Origin: Haliotis asinina
Taxonomy: Eukaryota > Mollusca > Gastropoda > Lepetellida > Haliotidae
Assembly: GCF_037392515.1 (NCBI RefSeq)
Contig: NC_090280.1
Span: 28,029,118 to 28,093,117, forward strand
Direction of reading: 5' to 3'
DNA: 64,000 nucleotides
Shown here: positions 62,567-64,000 of the stretch, piece after piece
How positions within the stretch are numbered: position 1 is the stretch's first letter
Layout: each line of letters begins with the position of its first letter
Program-made: the position numbers and the translations under genes
The notes under the pieces: model-generated
What the model was told of the DNA's origin: nothing
What the model saw: only the letters and a program-made list of their open reading frames with translations
The model's database searches: none

Positions 62567-64000
62567 ACAACATCAAACAACTTCCATACAACATCAAACT
62601 ATCGGGAGTACGGATCACACCAGCTGGAACTAAAGACAATACCAAGGCTACATTTCCATGCAACATCAAACTATCGGCAAACATGGAAACCCGGTATTAA
62701 GCATCACACCAGCTGGAATTAAGGACAATTTTTCCGGGCCAGTTTGTAGGCATTGAAAATATGGCACCTTCACCCGGTAACATATTATCAATGCCTCGGC
62801 CGACCGACTGACTTTGTAGACCTTGATGCAAGTATACCATTTCACTTGGGTCAAGGGTTACATCATCTACCCTTTTCCACCTACTTTGTTTATTTTGCGC
62901 TTTTAGTTTTTATTAGTGGTGTTAGGTGTTTTTGTTTTGAGTTGGTAATGTTTGAGTTTCGTAGGCACCTTCTCTCTCTCTTGGTAATTTTTTCACGTTA
63001 ATGTAATGTTTTTGGTTTGGGGTTAAGTGGTTTAGGCGGTGTTACTTTTGTCCTTTTAGTTTGGCATTTATCTCCAGTTTTACGTTCTGTCATTGTCAGT
63101 GTGTATTATTCAGTTATACGCACCGCGGTATTCATGGTTTTAGCTTTAAATTTATGTCATTTAGGTTTGGGTTAGCGGTTTAGTTTTAACATGGTCGGTA
63201 TTGATGATTTTAGCTTTAAGGTTATGTCATTTAGGTTAATTCGGAATGGGTTAGTGATTTAGTGTAGAGAGAAGGACGTGGACTTTCCGTTTTAATTTTA
63301 TGTTACTTTGATTGGAGGTTAATGGTTTGGATTAGAAGGGAACAGCGTTAGGTTGTTCTTTTAATTTAGCATGCACCATGATAACCATAGCTCACGAATT
63401 ATTGAATACCCATACAATTGCCGTACATAATGGACAAATACCTCAAATATGTTAACACAAATGTATCATACAAATCATGAAACCTGGAAGGATACAACTT
63501 TCATTCCAAAGTCTGATTGCTGTGAAGGCACACTTGAGTCGACGTAGGAAGGAGGTCGTGGTTCTTCAAGTACTGTTGGCAGTTGAGCTGCTACACGTGA
63601 ACAACACACACTACGCTTTACATCAACATGCATAACAAAACGTCAATGTCCGTCTGGCATGTCATGCCGTCGCATCTACCCATCAAGTAGATGTCTCACG
63701 TAGCTGTAGACACTACAGCAATAGACCGCTCATTTCCCATATGCCACACCTTAGGGAATCGCAAAGATTTGACACGGCAAATCATGAACAACTACCACCA
63801 AATCGACCTAGAGTCTCCTGTCAAGACTCGAACCGGTTCGCTGCGCCAGCTACCCTGTCACCATCATCGCCTCTCCTCTCGGGATCGTCCCCTCGCCTGC
63901 TATGCAACACCAGCATGTCGATCTGCTTCCGACACTATCACCCATCTCTAGGCAAAAGTCAGCAGAGTCTACACTTGCTCACGGGCAAATCAAGACTCGA

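Larger units (their letters stand above)
61036..64000 (-). mobile_element. SGNH-hydrolase-bearing repeat element, copy 2 (shorter, broken; runs off the window)
   Basis: Begins with GGCCTATATCAGGGGGCAAG like copy 1 at 21252 and follows the same order: paired ~320-bp direct repeats, (GAGT)n, SGNH-like ORF, 182-bp repeat remnant, T-rich segment and the start of the ~171-bp array at 63820. It is a shorter version overall. High similarity to copy 1 suggests a young pair. Confidence 0.85.

Noticed and set aside
21252-64000. The two SGNH units as terminal repeats of one ~43-kb element
   Set aside because: The interior contains host receptor exons, a segmental duplication and many independent insertions; two separate copies are simpler.

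Overview
This is a eukaryotic, AT-rich, intron-containing and very repeat-dense window. About two dozen copies of two SINE-like families end in the same tail (CTGGAATATTGCT...GCGTAAAAC followed by ACTCACTC). These families, together with Ig exons carrying a C-x4-C-x2-C pattern (positions 40253-40519), point to a marine gastropod. I recognise the repeats as abalone-like (Haliotis), but that is recognition by eye and not a search result.

Layout. 1-12 kb is gene-poor: minisatellites, SINEs, two 5'-truncated LINE copies and a TG-rich microsatellite. 12.6-13.7 kb holds the one clear uninterrupted host gene, a Golgi-type beta-1,3-glycosyltransferase (GT31). 14-21 kb is mostly diverged repeats and relic LINE/SINE pieces. 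21.25-25.6 kb is a repeat unit with a minus-strand SGNH-hydrolase-like ORF; a second, shorter copy starts at 61.04 kb and runs off the window. 26.0-31.9 kb holds arrays of phased ~180-190 bp repeats on both sides of a minus-strand zinc-finger ORF and tyrosine-recombinase-like ORF, which looks like one large mobile element.

The host locus of most interest lies on the minus strand from 42.6 to 34.0 kb. Eleven exons, all with compatible phases, encode three Ig-like domains, a transmembrane exon, two repeated microexon+tyrosine-motif modules, a second transmembrane exon, a third microexon and a tyrosine-bearing cytoplasmic tail with a stop codon. The cytoplasmic/3' half (32.41-38.67 kb) is duplicated in direct orientation at 53.94-60.95 kb, but the Ig exons and the first transmembrane exon are not in the second copy. 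An 83-bp minisatellite has grown out of the last coding exon, with 10 units in one copy and 4 in the other. Insertions present in only one copy (a SINE at 36.8 kb, a LINE with a 28-bp target duplication at 54.5 kb) date those insertions to after the duplication.

Between the two copies lie relic DNA transposons (a Tc1/mariner fragment; a FLYWCH-MULE with terminal inverted repeats and a recognisable intron) and a Penelope-like element with RT and GIY-YIG domains.

Limits: exon calls rest on splice-site sequence, phase, domain pattern and, for the cytoplasmic half, conservation between the two copies. No expression data or database search was available. The 5' end (signal peptide) of the Ig receptor was not found.
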